Assembly: GCF_038150125.1 (NCBI RefSeq)
Contig: NZ_JBBVMF010000005.1
Location: 260,093-324,092 of the forward strand
Length of the DNA: 64,000 nucleotides
DNA from: SW132 sp038150125
GTDB taxonomy: Bacteria; Bacteroidota; Rhodothermia; Balneolales; Balneolaceae
Direction of reading: 5' to 3'
The notes below the pieces were generated by a model. It saw nothing but the letters and a program-made list of their open reading frames with translations. It searched no databases and was not told the DNA's origin. This document shows positions 43,389-51,906 of the stretch, piece after piece; positions within the stretch are counted from its first letter, which is position 1, and each line of letters opens with the position of its first letter. The position numbers were made by a program, and so were the translations under genes.

Positions 43389-45947
43389 ATGATAGATAAG
43401 CTGATAGTTCCAATTCTGTTTTTGAGCATTTTACTTTTGTCCATTCATCAGCCGGCCGCCGGCCAGGAACTGAAAATCGGTGAAAACGACTATTTTGAGG
43501 CCCGGGGAGTTAACGTTTTCGTATTCAGCAACAGACCAGGCGGAATGTTTTTTGATGCCAAAACAAGCGGAATCGAAATTATTCACCATGGTGAGCGAAC
43601 AGCCACCAATGGCGATGTGCGGTTTCTTCGAACGCCTGAGCAGTGGGACGGCCTTGGGGAATTCGTGAATCGCACGGTTGATATCGAGAATAACACAATT
43701 GAGACCCATCTCGAATACCCGGAATATGAATTCTTATACAGAGTGAAGGCGGAGGCCCGCGACAACGGCCTCGCTGTGAGCGTGCATCTTGATGAACCGC
43801 TACCAGAGGAGCTGGCAGGTGAAGCTGGATTTAATATGGAATTTTTGCCATCCGCTTACTTTGGCAAGTCGTACCTGATGGACGGAAAAGGTGGGCTGTT
43901 TCCGCGCCATCCCACAGGGCCAATGAACGTGAAAGAGTCCGGCCTAACCGAGCCGTTTCCCATTGCCCGCGGCCAAAAATTAGTGCTGGCACCCAATGAT
44001 AGTGAACGTCACATTACCATTGAAGAAGTCACCGGAGAAACAGAACTCATGCTGCTTGATGGACGTAACAAAGCACAAAACGGTTGGTATGTGGTGCGCA
44101 GCCTGATCCCGGAGGGAGCTGACGGTAAGGTAATTGAGTGGTTTCTGGAGATTCATACTCAACCCGACTGGATTCGTCAGCCGGTGATAGGCCATTCCCA
44201 GGTGGGGTATCATCCTGATCAGAAAAAGGTGGCCGTTATAGAACTCGACCCTAATGACGAAGCCGTTCCGGAAGCGCGGCTGGTGAAGGTTACAGAAAAT
44301 GGTGATACAAGGGAAGCTCATCGGGGACAAATAGAGAATTGGGGATCCTATCTTAGGTACAATTATGCCACGTATGATTTTACAGACGTAAAAGAACCCG
44401 GATTGTACGCGATTGAATATGACGGCAGCCAAACCCAGAGCTTCCGTATAGATCCGGATGTATATGGCACAATCTGGCATCAGACTCTGGATATCTTCTT
44501 CCCGGTTCAGATGGATCATATGCGTGTTCGCGAAGCGTACCGGGTGTGGCATGGCGCATCGCACCTGGATGATGCCCTGCAAGCCCCGCCCGATTATGAG
44601 CATTTTGACCTGTATCGTCACGGCGAATCGACCGACACCAATTTTGAGCCATTTGAACATATTTCCGGATTGAATTACGGCGGCTGGTATGATGCAGGAG
44701 ATTATGACATACGGACACAATCGCAGTATTCGGCGCTGCAGAATCTTGTGCATACACAGGAACAGTTCGGTATTAATCGTGATAATACCACCGTGAGCCA
44801 GGAGACAATGTACACTGAAATTCACCGCCCGGACGGGAATCCCGATATTCTCCAGCAGATTGAACATGGAGCGCTTGGTTTGATTGCCCAATACCGCGCT
44901 ATCGGGCATGCAATTCCGGGAATTGTAGCCGGTCATCTGTACCAATATACGCACCTGGGTGACGGTTCAACTAAGACCGACAATAAAATTTATGATCCTG
45001 AATTAGACCCGTTCTCGGAGGAACGAGGGGTAGGCGATATGTATCTGCCATCCACAGATGCCCCGGCTCCGGAAGACCGGGTGATGCAAACAGAGGAAAA
45101 CCATAGCGGCCATTTTGATGATCGCTGGGCATTCACGACCAACACCTCAGCCCTCAATTACGGGTCCGCCGCGGCGCTTGCAGCAGCAAGCCGGACGTTG
45201 CGCGGTTACAATGATGAACTTGCCGAAGAAGTCTTGGAAACGGCCCTCGGAGTGTGGGAATACGAACAAAATCGAGAGCCTAACTTATTCAGGCATGGAA
45301 ACACGACCGGCGGCCGGCTGGTGGAAGAGCAATTGAAACTGGCGGTGGAGTTGTTGATTGCAACCGAAGATCAGCAATATGCAGATGCGGTGCGAGAGAT
45401 TTTGCCGGACGTTGAAGACAGATTTGGGAGCAACGCTTTTATGCTTATACAGGCCATGCCTTATCTTGATGGCTCATATACCGAACGTCTGCGAGAATTA
45501 ACAGCGGAGTACCGCGCGTCAATCAGCGGTATTGAAGACGAGAATCCCTACGGCGTGCCGATCACCCGAGGAGGATGGGCCGGCAATGGAACCATCATCA
45601 ATTTCAGTATCACAAACTATTGGCTGCACCGAACATTCCCGGATATCGTAGAGGCTGATCTGGCACTACGCGGGTTGAACTACATCTTCGGCACGCATCC
45701 GGAATCGAACTACTCGTTTGTATCAGGAGTAGGGGCCAGGTCTCAGCTTGTGGCGTATGGGACGAACCGGGCCGACTTTTCTTTTACACCGGGCGGAATT
45801 GTGCCTGGTGTTTTGATCCTGAGGCCTGACTTTCCTGAAAACAAAGATAACTGGCCATTTTTCTGGGGACAAAATGAATATGTGATCACTGTTGGGGCCA
45901 GCTACCTTTTCCTGGCGCATGCGGTTCAGGATCTGCTAAGTAAATAA
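43389..45947 (+). CDS. Glycoside hydrolase family 9 endoglucanase, with N-terminal Ig-like domain
   Basis: Cleaves internal beta-1,4-glucosidic bonds with inversion. 852 aa with signal (FLSILLLSIHQPAAGQ). N-terminal ~260 residues: unassigned beta-rich region. Around 265-355 a CelD_N-type Ig-like domain (VIGHSQVGYHPDQKKVAVIE). The (alpha/alpha)6 GH9 barrel follows with GGWYDAGDYDIRTQSQY (catalytic base Asp pair), FTTNTSALNYGSAAALAAAS, YIFGTHPESNYSFVSGVGAR and, near the end, GQNEYVITVGASYLFLAH, where Glu is the expected proton donor. Secreted or periplasmic; it lacks an obvious carbohydrate-binding module or sorting domain. Functionally related to the GH3 enzyme at 30 kb. Confidence 0.9.
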   Translation: MIDKLIVPILFLSILLLSIHQPAAGQELKIGENDYFEARGVNVFVFSNRPGGMFFDAKTSGIEIIHHGERTATNGDVRFLRTPEQWDGLGEFVNRTVDIENNTIETHLEYPEYEFLYRVKAEARDNGLAVSVHLDEPLPEELAGEAGFNMEFLPSAYFGKSYLMDGKGGLFPRHPTGPMNVKESGLTEPFPIARGQKLVLAPNDSERHITIEEVTGETELMLLDGRNKAQNGWYVVRSLIPEGADGKVIEWFLEIHTQPDWIRQPVIGHSQVGYHPDQKKVAVIELDPNDEAVPEARLVKVTENGDTREAHRGQIENWGSYLRYNYATYDFTDVKEPGLYAIEYDGSQTQSFRIDPDVYGTIWHQTLDIFFPVQMDHMRVREAYRVWHGASHLDDALQAPPDYEHFDLYRHGESTDTNFEPFEHISGLNYGGWYDAGDYDIRTQSQYSALQNLVHTQEQFGINRDNTTVSQETMYTEIHRPDGNPDILQQIEHGALGLIAQYRAIGHAIPGIVAGHLYQYTHLGDGSTKTDNKIYDPELDPFSEERGVGDMYLPSTDAPAPEDRVMQTEENHSGHFDDRWAFTTNTSALNYGSAAALAAASRTLRGYNDELAEEVLETALGVWEYEQNREPNLFRHGNTTGGRLVEEQLKLAVELLIATEDQQYADAVREILPDVEDRFGSNAFMLIQAMPYLDGSYTERLRELTAEYRASISGIEDENPYGVPITRGGWAGNGTIINFSITNYWLHRTFPDIVEADLALRGLNYIFGTHPESNYSFVSGVGARSQLVAYGTNRADFSFTPGGIVPGVLILRPDFPENKDNWPFFWGQNEYVITVGASYLFLAHAVQDLLSK

Positions 45948-45970
45948 ATCAAATTTGGTCTTTCAGTACG
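45948..45970. other. Short gap before dispersed element copy 2
   Basis: No gene. The full gap to recJ (45948-46540) holds the dispersed element and ~310 bp of A/T-rich sequence in which I see nothing specific. Confidence 0.4.
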
Positions 45971-46230
45971 CAAAAACAGTCATTTGTGTCATTCTCAGGA
46001 CAAGATGTATTGCTTTTACAGATTCTGGATAAACCGGAAAATCACCGGTTTATTCCCCTGCTTGGGGATCGAGCCTTTGTAGCTGATGGCGCAGAGTCCC
46101 AAAGGGATGTTACAAAGGATCTGTAAAAGTAATGGCCTACTATTTGAATTATTATAACATCTTCAGAGCGATTGTTAATTGATATTTCTTACAACCCACA
46201 AACATTCCTGTAGTTCCACAAATTTACAGA
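45971..46230 (+). repeat. Long dispersed intergenic element, copy 2
   Basis: Aligns with 40505-40895 at both ends (see that entry) and lacks its ~95-bp middle insert. It carries an inner hairpin AAACCGG...CCGGTTT (~46031-46052). Confidence 0.6.
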
Positions 46231-46540
46231 GGGCCATCTCGTTAGAGGGATATGGCCACATTACTACATTGAATCAAAAAGGTGTCATTGATTGTCTGAT
46301 ACATTTAGTATAATGATGAGAGAAAATAACACGTTAATAAATCAGTAACAGTTGATATAGTGACGTTAATGGTACGTTTCCCGGCGTTTTGATCATGCCC
46401 TGTAACACTTCATCTTAATTGGTACCAACCCATTAACATGATCACTTAAACCTGCATTATTCGTAAAGATATTCTATCTGGCCTCTGCGGGATGACACCC
46501 GGTTGCCTGTTCAAAGAAAAATAAATCTAACCCATAACCA

Positions 46541-48268
46541 ATGTCATTCAGATGGATCTACGCGTCTCCGGACAATGAAAACACAGTTTCTAATCTTAAA
46601 CAAGAGCTCAATATTCCCGAGAACATAGCATACCTGCTATCACTTCGGGGGGTGGACTCATTTTCAAAAGCGCAGGGATTTTTTCGTCCCGGTATCGATA
46701 ATCTCCACGACCCGTTTTTGATGGCCGATATGAAGGCTGCCACGGAACGTTTGTGTAAGGCAATTCGAAACCACGAAACGGTGGTGGTATATGGCGATTA
46801 TGATGTAGACGGCACAACAGCAACAAGCATCGTGTATACATTCCTTGAAAGTTTCGGTATATCGGTGCACTACTACATTCCACATCGTTTTAAAGAAGGA
46901 TACGGCATCAATCCAGATGGTATAAAGCATGCCATCGACATTGGCGCCGACCTGATTGTCTCGGTAGATTGCGGCATTACCGCTATTGATGAGGCAGCTT
47001 ATGCCCGCGAGCATGGGATTGATCTGATCATCTGCGATCACCACAATGTGGGTCCCGAGCTGCCTGATGCCATCGCTGTACTCGATCCCAAACGGCCCGA
47101 CTGCAATTACCCGTTCGACGGCCTCTCCGGCGCAGGCGTTGGATTTAAACTGATCCAGGGAACCATCAAAGAGCTTGGCCTTTCGCAAACCCTGGCCTAC
47201 AAATATCTCGATCTTGTGGCAATATCAATTGCATCGGATATTGTGCCTATTGTGGACGAAAACCGGATTTTGATGCGTGAGGGCTTGTCGATGATTAACT
47301 CCAATCCGAGAGTTGGAATCAGGGCGCTTCTTCAGCTCATCAAAATGAAGCCGGGAAATATCAGCACGTCAAATATCGTATTTTCAATAGGCCCGCGAAT
47401 CAACGCTGCCGGGCGGATGGGTGATGCCACAACAGCGGTTGAATTGATGATCGCAACAGATGAAACCGAGGCGTCACGTTATGCGAAGGAGCTTGAATCG
47501 ATTAATAAACGACGGCGAACCACCGATTCGCGTACGATGGACGAGGCGGTCGAAAAAGTAGAAAATGATTTTAACATGGACGAGCTTTCATCGATGGTGC
47601 TGCACGATCCCGACTGGCACCTTGGGGTGATCGGCATTGTGGCCTCACGACTGGTGGATGCCTATTATCGTCCCGCCATTATGCTCAGTACGGTGGAAGG
47701 AAAGATCAAAGGGTCGGCCCGGTCAATTAAAGGATTTAACATCTACGAGGCGCTTAAAAATTGCGAAGATCTGCTTGAGCAGTTTGGAGGCCATGAGTTT
47801 GCCGCCGGCCTGACGATGGACGCCTCTAATTTGCCGGAATTCCGGGCGCGAATTGATGAAATAGCGTTTAGTTTTCTGAAAGAGAATGACTTTTCACCCG
47901 AGATCATCATAGACAGCAAACTGAATCTGGGCGATGTCAACGGAAAATTCTGGAAGCTGCTGAGCCAGTTTGAACCCTTTGGACCAGGCAATCTGCGCCC
48001 CACGTTTGTCAGCGAAGACGTCTGCATAGAGGGCGTGCCGTCGATTGTAGGCAACGGCCACCTGAAAATGAGAGTCCGCCAGGGCGAGTCGGCCGTGTAC
48101 GACGCCATTGGCTTCAATATGCACGAATACATGCCAAAGCTCATCAATTGTGACGACAACAAAATTGACGTAGCCTACGTGCTGGAAGAGAACTACTGGA
48201 ACGGCCGGCGCAGCATCCAGATGCGCCTGAAGGATATTCATATCGATGATAGAGAATTAGTTGATTAG
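46541..48268 (+). CDS. recJ: Single-stranded-DNA-specific exonuclease RecJ
   Basis: 5'-3' ssDNA exonuclease acting in recombination and mismatch/base-excision repair. 575 aa, a normal length. DHH-family motifs are TVVVYGDYDVDGTTATSIVY (motif I, ~78-97), LIVSVDCGITAIDEAAYARE (motif II), LIICDHHNVGPELPDAIAVL (motif III, DHH) and LSGAGVGFKLIQG (motif IV). A DHHA1 domain (LGVIGIVASRLVDAYYRPAI, FGGHEFAAGLTM) and an OB-like C-terminal region follow. ATG start; no operon partner on its strand. Confidence 0.96.
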   Translation: MSFRWIYASPDNENTVSNLKQELNIPENIAYLLSLRGVDSFSKAQGFFRPGIDNLHDPFLMADMKAATERLCKAIRNHETVVVYGDYDVDGTTATSIVYTFLESFGISVHYYIPHRFKEGYGINPDGIKHAIDIGADLIVSVDCGITAIDEAAYAREHGIDLIICDHHNVGPELPDAIAVLDPKRPDCNYPFDGLSGAGVGFKLIQGTIKELGLSQTLAYKYLDLVAISIASDIVPIVDENRILMREGLSMINSNPRVGIRALLQLIKMKPGNISTSNIVFSIGPRINAAGRMGDATTAVELMIATDETEASRYAKELESINKRRRTTDSRTMDEAVEKVENDFNMDELSSMVLHDPDWHLGVIGIVASRLVDAYYRPAIMLSTVEGKIKGSARSIKGFNIYEALKNCEDLLEQFGGHEFAAGLTMDASNLPEFRARIDEIAFSFLKENDFSPEIIIDSKLNLGDVNGKFWKLLSQFEPFGPGNLRPTFVSEDVCIEGVPSIVGNGHLKMRVRQGESAVYDAIGFNMHEYMPKLINCDDNKIDVAYVLEENYWNGRRSIQMRLKDIHIDDRELVD

Positions 48269-48508
48269 TTGATAAGGGAATTGAGGATCTCAAAGCGTCA
48301 GCCGGCCGACGGACCTTGAAGCGTCCGGGTTTTGTGACTCGTCGAGTCGTTATTCGTTAATTGTTGTATTCGAATGTGGTAGATTTGTTAATTCATTGAC
48401 TCGTACTCAATTATCGAGACATGAGTTAACTCCTGCCTTCGATATTCGCCACTTTTTGTTCAATATTCGATATTCCCCCGATTAATTCAGAAAATTTGGC
48501 CGGTTTGA

Positions 48509-48539
48509 TTGTGAAGGGTTTAAAAAGCCCTTATATTTG
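48509..48539 (+). promoter_or_regulatory. Promoter of tRNA-Phe (Bacteroidota-type -33/-7)
   Basis: TTG (48509-48511), a 20-bp spacer and TATATTTG (48532-48539), 15 bp before the tRNA start. It matches the TTG-N19/21-TAnnTTTG consensus and resembles the tRNA-Lys promoter in this window. Confidence 0.65.
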
Positions 48540-48554
48540 GCGTCTTCGATGGAG

Positions 48555-48632
<78 letters not shown>

Positions 48633-48636
48633 GCGT

Positions 48637-48680
48637 AAAGCCTTGTAAGACATAGAGATATGAGCTTACAGGGCTTTTTT
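48637..48680 (+). terminator. Terminator after tRNA-Phe (island-borne copy)
   Basis: AAAGCCTTGTAAG...CTTACAGGGCTTTTTT: a 12-13-bp stem with one G-U pair and a T-run. A related but different hairpin follows attR, so each junction has its own tRNA terminator. Confidence 0.82.
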
Positions 48681-48715
48681 ATTTAAGGTGTATTTAGGCT
48701 TAAAAAATATTGATT

Positions 48716-48734
48716 AGGGTAACGTTAGGGTAAC
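48716..48734 (+). promoter_or_regulatory. Putative integrase arm-type sites, left end
   Basis: Two direct copies of AGGGTAAC (48716-48723, 48727-48734) spaced 11 bp start to start. The same motif with the same spacing occurs at the right end (58044-58062). Such pairs beside attachment sites are expected for arm binding by tyrosine integrases with an N-terminal arm-binding domain. Confidence 0.5.
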
Positions 48735-48902
48735 GCAGTACTTCGTAGCGAAATTGACTCAAGGTGATTCTTACTCTCTCCAAGGCCTTCGCCATCTTTG
48801 CTGAATTGACCTATTATGCGCCGGAATTCCAGTTAACTTTGCAAGCGCCTCGCACTCACACTTCCACATTTTTGAGAGCCTGCCGGGCCTTAACGGCTCC
48901 GC
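48735..48902. other. Possible remnant of a further cassette
   Basis: Adjacent to the attC-like site in the gene's downstream direction. On the minus strand it begins TTATGCGCGGAGCC, and GGCGCATAAT at 48811-48820 resembles the complement of that start, as expected for an R'' box of a tiny or empty cassette, but the match is imperfect. Otherwise nothing is recognised. Confidence 0.25.
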
Positions 48903-49013
48903 GCATAACGGGCGCGGAGATTATGAGCTAAATAAAGGCTGAAATTGTGAATATTGCCATTAGAATCCTGAACGAACGCGACCGCGTCAAGCAGTTAATG
49001 CGCATTGTTATAT
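48903..49013 (-). other. attC-like integron recombination site, downstream of the lipoprotein gene
   Basis: On the minus strand: R'' ATATAAC (49013-49007), spacer AAT, L'' GCGC (49003-49000), a long loop, L' GCGC (48915-48912), spacer CC, then R' GTTATGC (48909-48903). 111 bp, within the known attC range. The extended R'' box GCAATATAAC is the exact complement of the first bases of the cassette (GTTATATTGC at 49883-49874), as required of the site in the excised circle. The R boxes deviate from RYYYAAC/GTTRRRY at one position each. Confidence 0.5.
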
Positions 49014-49031
49014 TGCGGTTGAATTATGTTA

Positions 49032-49853
49032 CTATTTTATATCTTTTCGGTCTATGGTATACATGAAAAGCTCAAATTCCTTGCCAATAGGTGTGCCACG
49101 GCGGTAGAATGAAAAAGGACTCTTAGAGTATGAAGAAATTATCCAATTGTTTTGCCTATTCTCTCTAGTTAGTATTAACGGTTGATGATCTTTAGTTTCT
49201 GATAGTTGCTTAATCTCAAACTGGACATAAAAGTTAGAATTTTGATCAATATTTAGGTCGTCCCAATTCCTATAAAGAGTTGGATAATTAGGAACTGTAT
49301 GTTTATTTGGATCCAAATAAACAGTTACCTTTCCGGGAATTTCTTCAAAATTATTATTTTGAGGTATATAAGATATCTCAACAGGAGATGATGGTTGTTC
49401 GCCTATCCCCTGAATGAAAAACAAATAATAATTTACAAACTCCGCATTCTCAGAACTCTTACTTATTTTTCCTTGTAATTTTACTTTTGAATTTTCTTCC
49501 GGTGTTCTGACAGAAAAAGAACTTATATAAGTTTCTGGATTGTTATCATTTCGTACCGCTTGAAATACATAAATCTCTTTTTGTTCAGCTTCTTCGTGGA
49601 TATAATCTGTTCGATGTATTCCAGTTGATGGAATTTGAAATTGAACGTACTTAGCCTTTTCTAAATCGAGGGGTTTCCCCCACGGTGAATCAAAGATCGC
49701 AAGGGTATCCTGCCATAATTCGTCCGGATTATTTGAACCAAATAGGGTTATTTCAATCTGAGGTGAGGGAATATTGTTGTCTTTACAGCCAGTTTTAATT
49801 GCAATGAACCCAATTACTAATAAGATAATATATTTATTATTTGAATAGGTCAT
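49032..49853 (-). CDS. Lipoprotein of unknown function, cassette cargo
   Basis: 273 aa from ATG 49851-49853, which places a lipobox (VIGFIAIKTGC, Cys ~23) at the right distance; an ATG 24 bp upstream would lengthen the signal oddly. The mature part is beta-rich and hydrophilic (KAKYVQFQIPSTGIHRTDYI, FVNYYLFFIQGIGEQ, VTVYLDPNKHTVPNYPTLYR) and ends in a Phe/Tyr-rich stretch (KEFELFMYTIDR). I do not recognise a family. Its base composition is visibly more A/T-rich than the flanking chromosome. It is flanked by attC-like sites. Confidence 0.7.
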   Translation of the reverse strand: MTYSNNKYIILLVIGFIAIKTGCKDNNIPSPQIEITLFGSNNPDELWQDTLAIFDSPWGKPLDLEKAKYVQFQIPSTGIHRTDYIHEEAEQKEIYVFQAVRNDNNPETYISSFSVRTPEENSKVKLQGKISKSSENAEFVNYYLFFIQGIGEQPSSPVEISYIPQNNNFEEIPGKVTVYLDPNKHTVPNYPTLYRNWDDLNIDQNSNFYVQFEIKQLSETKDHQPLILTRENRQNNWIISSYSKSPFSFYRRGTPIGKEFELFMYTIDRKDIK

Positions 49854-49876
49854 AAATAGGCTGACATGTGCTAGCA

Positions 49877-49937
49877 ATATAACATGTATTTATGCCGTGG
49901 AAGTTTAGGGCTTAATTAAGTTGCATAATAGTTGAAT
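49877..49937 (-). other. attC-like integron recombination site, upstream of the lipoprotein gene
   Basis: On the minus strand: R'' ATTCAAC (49937-49931, a perfect RYYYAAC), spacer TA, L'' TTATGC, a 27-nt loop, L' GCATAA, spacer ATACAT, then R' GTTATAT (49883-49877). 61 bp, close to the commonest attC length. The cassette would begin at the TT of this R' (49882), 29 bp before the lipoprotein start codon. Confidence 0.5.
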
Positions 49938-50205
49938 ACACTCAATCCAGCAAGTAAAACCCGGCTTTGGTTAAATAATGTTTTCGTGGGTTAAATAAAA
50001 GGGTCAAATAATAATTTTTATTTATCTGGCCAATAGCAACCTCTGATTATCCAGTTAGGGTATCATCCCAATACCTTCAATTGAAAAACAACTTACCTAA
50101 TACTTTTGACCATGTTAGCTCACTTGCAGTGACGTAGTGAGCAAATATTTCAAAATAATTTCTTTCTAAAAGAGAAGGCATTGCCCCCTCTTCCAAAGAT
50201 CCCTG
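49938..50205. other. Intergenic region between cassette and recombination genes
   Basis: A/T-rich, no gene seen. The 3' end of the DUF669-like gene borders it. Confidence 0.4.
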
Positions 50206-50724
50206 TTAACCCTGCTGGCCGTTTACGGCCTCGGCATACTTCTCAGGTTCTTTGTAACCCTCTCGGTGAATAACGCGAATATATTCGCCCGATGGTTGCA
50301 ATGCGAAGTGATCGATATCACCATGCCTGTTTTTGTATGGTAGGATACTTTCGATATTTGCGTAGGTGCGTTCCTGAGTCTCGTTCAGCACTACTAAAAG
50401 CAGAGAACTCATGCCAATCAGATTTTCGAGATCCACGCCCTGCTGAAGTTCAGCCGGGGTGTATTTGATTGAACGCCACTTTTCTAGGAATTTCCTGAGA
50501 GACGCTTTTTCATTCATACTGCGCGTGAAGCGCTTGCCAACAATGAAATGCCTCCCGTCCTCATCCGTGGACTGAAGCTCAAAGATGAGCGAGATTTTCT
50601 CTTTCGGCCCCCAGGGTGTTTCCAAAGTCCCAAGATTTACGGCGTCAACGAGTACAGCTGAGTGCAAGCCTTCATCAGGCACCGGGTAATTCGATGGGTC
50701 TTCTGTAATAATTAAGTCAGACAT
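50206..50724 (-). CDS. Phage-type DUF669-like protein, recombination partner
   Basis: 172 aa. The pattern GPKEKISLIFELQSTDEDGR, RFTRSMNEKASLRKFLEKWR, and DLENLIGMSSLLLVVLNETQ followed by YANIESILPY resembles a phage protein family (DUF669 and relatives) encoded with exonucleases or replication genes and often regarded as single-strand-binding. It has a good ribosome-binding site (GGAGG, 5 bp before the ATG) and begins 12 bp after the YqaJ stop, so the pair is one unit. Function inferred from neighbourhood; DNA-binding activity is not visible from motifs. Confidence 0.65.
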   Translation of the reverse strand: MSDLIITEDPSNYPVPDEGLHSAVLVDAVNLGTLETPWGPKEKISLIFELQSTDEDGRHFIVGKRFTRSMNEKASLRKFLEKWRSIKYTPAELQQGVDLENLIGMSSLLLVVLNETQERTYANIESILPYKNRHGDIDHFALQPSGEYIRVIHREGYKEPEKYAEAVNGQQG

Positions 50725-50736
50725 AATGTCCTCCGT

Positions 50737-51672
50737 TTATTTGACGCAGAAGCGCCTTGTTGTTTTCGTTTTAGTAAATTTTCGAGCCATTACAGGGAAT
50801 CGTTGCTTGAGCTCTGTAACATCTACACGGTTTGTAGTCTGGTTCTTCCAGGTGATCAGATCTCGGCCTCCGGCGACTAACCGCTCGCTATCGCCGATTG
50901 AGTTCTTTAGAAAGGCTTCTAGCAGATCTTTTTCGAACGTCAATGAATTTATCTTCTGGCGAACTTTAATAAGTTCTTCGTAGTAGGCCTGGTCCTCGGC
51001 TGAGGCTTCTACCACAGAGCCGTCTGCGGCGCTTGGATACAGAATGAGCAGATCCTCATTGTTGACAGGTTCAGGAGCAATGTCCTTTAGAATATGCAGC
51101 GTCCACCACTGAATTATGTGCTCCGTATTTTCCTGAATGAATGCTTCATCGCGTTTAATGAAGATCGGTTCATGGAAAATTCCAGTGTCCCGCTCGAAAA
51201 TCGCAAGGTATGCGTACCGATAACCAGTCAGCATCAGATAGTGCATTATTTGAAAATGCCAAGATTTAGGGTACAATCCCGTCTCGTTCTTAAGTAGGAA
51301 GCTGTTTGTACTTTTAATCTCTAAAACTCCTGGCCCATCATGCTTTTCACTGCTACAGATCTGACGATCTATGTTGCCGCGAAGAAAGCTATGTTCTGGA
51401 TGCTGGTACGGTTCTGAGATGTTTCTGAGCTTTAGCCCTGTGTTGGCAGTGAATTTTTCTGCAATCATTGGCTCCAGCAAGTGGCCTAATTCCATAACAG
51501 GCGTACTGATGATTGGTTCCCTGCGTCCAGTCTTAACAAGCCAGAGCTGAAATGGGGTTGTCCACTGAGATTCTCCAAGGGCTGCTGCCACTTCTGAGCC
51601 TCCCAAATAGTGCTGTCGGGCGTGTACCCATTCTTTTGAAGGTATGTTATCGAGTATTTTTTTATTCGTCAT
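50737..51672 (-). CDS. YqaJ-family viral recombinase nuclease
   Basis: Lambda-exonuclease-like PD-(D/E)XK nuclease, 311 aa. YqaJ motifs: HARQHYLGGSEVAAALGESQ, TPFQLWLVKTGRREPI, MELGHLLEPMIAEKF, then the catalytic GNIDRQIC (Asp) and GVLEIKSTNSF (E-x-K), and HFQIMHYLMLTGYRYAYLAI. The C-terminal ~90 residues are helical, with KFTKTKTTRRFCVK at the end. Such nucleases resect dsDNA ends for single-strand annealing; an annealase of RecT type is not present here, and the DUF669-like protein may fill that place. A terminator lies just upstream, so it needs its own promoter or read-through. Confidence 0.88.
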   Translation of the reverse strand: MTNKKILDNIPSKEWVHARQHYLGGSEVAAALGESQWTTPFQLWLVKTGRREPIISTPVMELGHLLEPMIAEKFTANTGLKLRNISEPYQHPEHSFLRGNIDRQICSSEKHDGPGVLEIKSTNSFLLKNETGLYPKSWHFQIMHYLMLTGYRYAYLAIFERDTGIFHEPIFIKRDEAFIQENTEHIIQWWTLHILKDIAPEPVNNEDLLILYPSAADGSVVEASAEDQAYYEELIKVRQKINSLTFEKDLLEAFLKNSIGDSERLVAGGRDLITWKNQTTNRVDVTELKQRFPVMARKFTKTKTTRRFCVK

Positions 51673-51700
51673 AGTGTTTTGTTTTTAAGGGTTATAGAAA

Positions 51701-51725
51701 TAAAAAAGGCCTCAATCTGAGGCCT
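51701..51725 (-). terminator. Rho-independent terminator inside the island
   Basis: AGGCCTCA/TGAGGCCT (8-bp perfect stem, 3-nt loop) followed on the minus strand by TTTTTTA. It overlaps the last bases of the 36-codon ORF and separates the DUF932 unit from yqaJ. Confidence 0.85.
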
Positions 51726-51834
51726 ATTGTTTATGGTTATCATTTGGTGGTGGGGTCTTTCCAAATAGCATGACGCTTATGACCGCCTTCAGGAAATCGC
51801 CTGTAGCCTTCGCTATTTCTTTTCCTTTTATCAT
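51724..51834 (-). CDS. Small ORF (36 aa) with strong ribosome-binding site
   Basis: MIKGKEIAKATGDFLKAVIS... ending PPPNDNHKQ. GGAGG lies 5 bp before the ATG, the start overlaps the stop of the preceding 21-codon ORF (ATGA), and the terminator follows directly, so the frame is very probably translated. It is amphipathic and basic in the N-terminal half with a Pro/Asn tail. No family recognised. Confidence 0.55.
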   Translation of the reverse strand: MIKGKEIAKATGDFLKAVISVMLFGKTPPPNDNHKQ

Positions 51835-51896
51835 TTTTTACCTCCGGATATAATGATGAGAATGATTTTCACAATTACTTTCATTGGTATCTTCAT
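51831..51896 (-). CDS. Micro-ORF (21 aa), hydrophobic peptide
   Basis: MKIPMKVIVKIILIIISGGK-K: a single hydrophobic helix with Lys at both ends. It begins 10 bp after the DUF932 stop, with GAGGTGA before its ATG, and its stop overlaps the next start. Its coding part contains the ribosome-binding site of the next ORF, so it may be a coupling leader or a membrane peptide. Too short to classify. Confidence 0.45.
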   Translation of the reverse strand: MKIPMKVIVKIILIIISGGKK

Positions 51897-51906
51897 AGCT
51901 GTCACC

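Noticed and set aside
43389..45947. Minus-strand frames of up to 324 codons antisense to the GH9 gene
   Set aside because: They are shadows of the GH9 frame, which has a signal peptide and all catalytic motifs.
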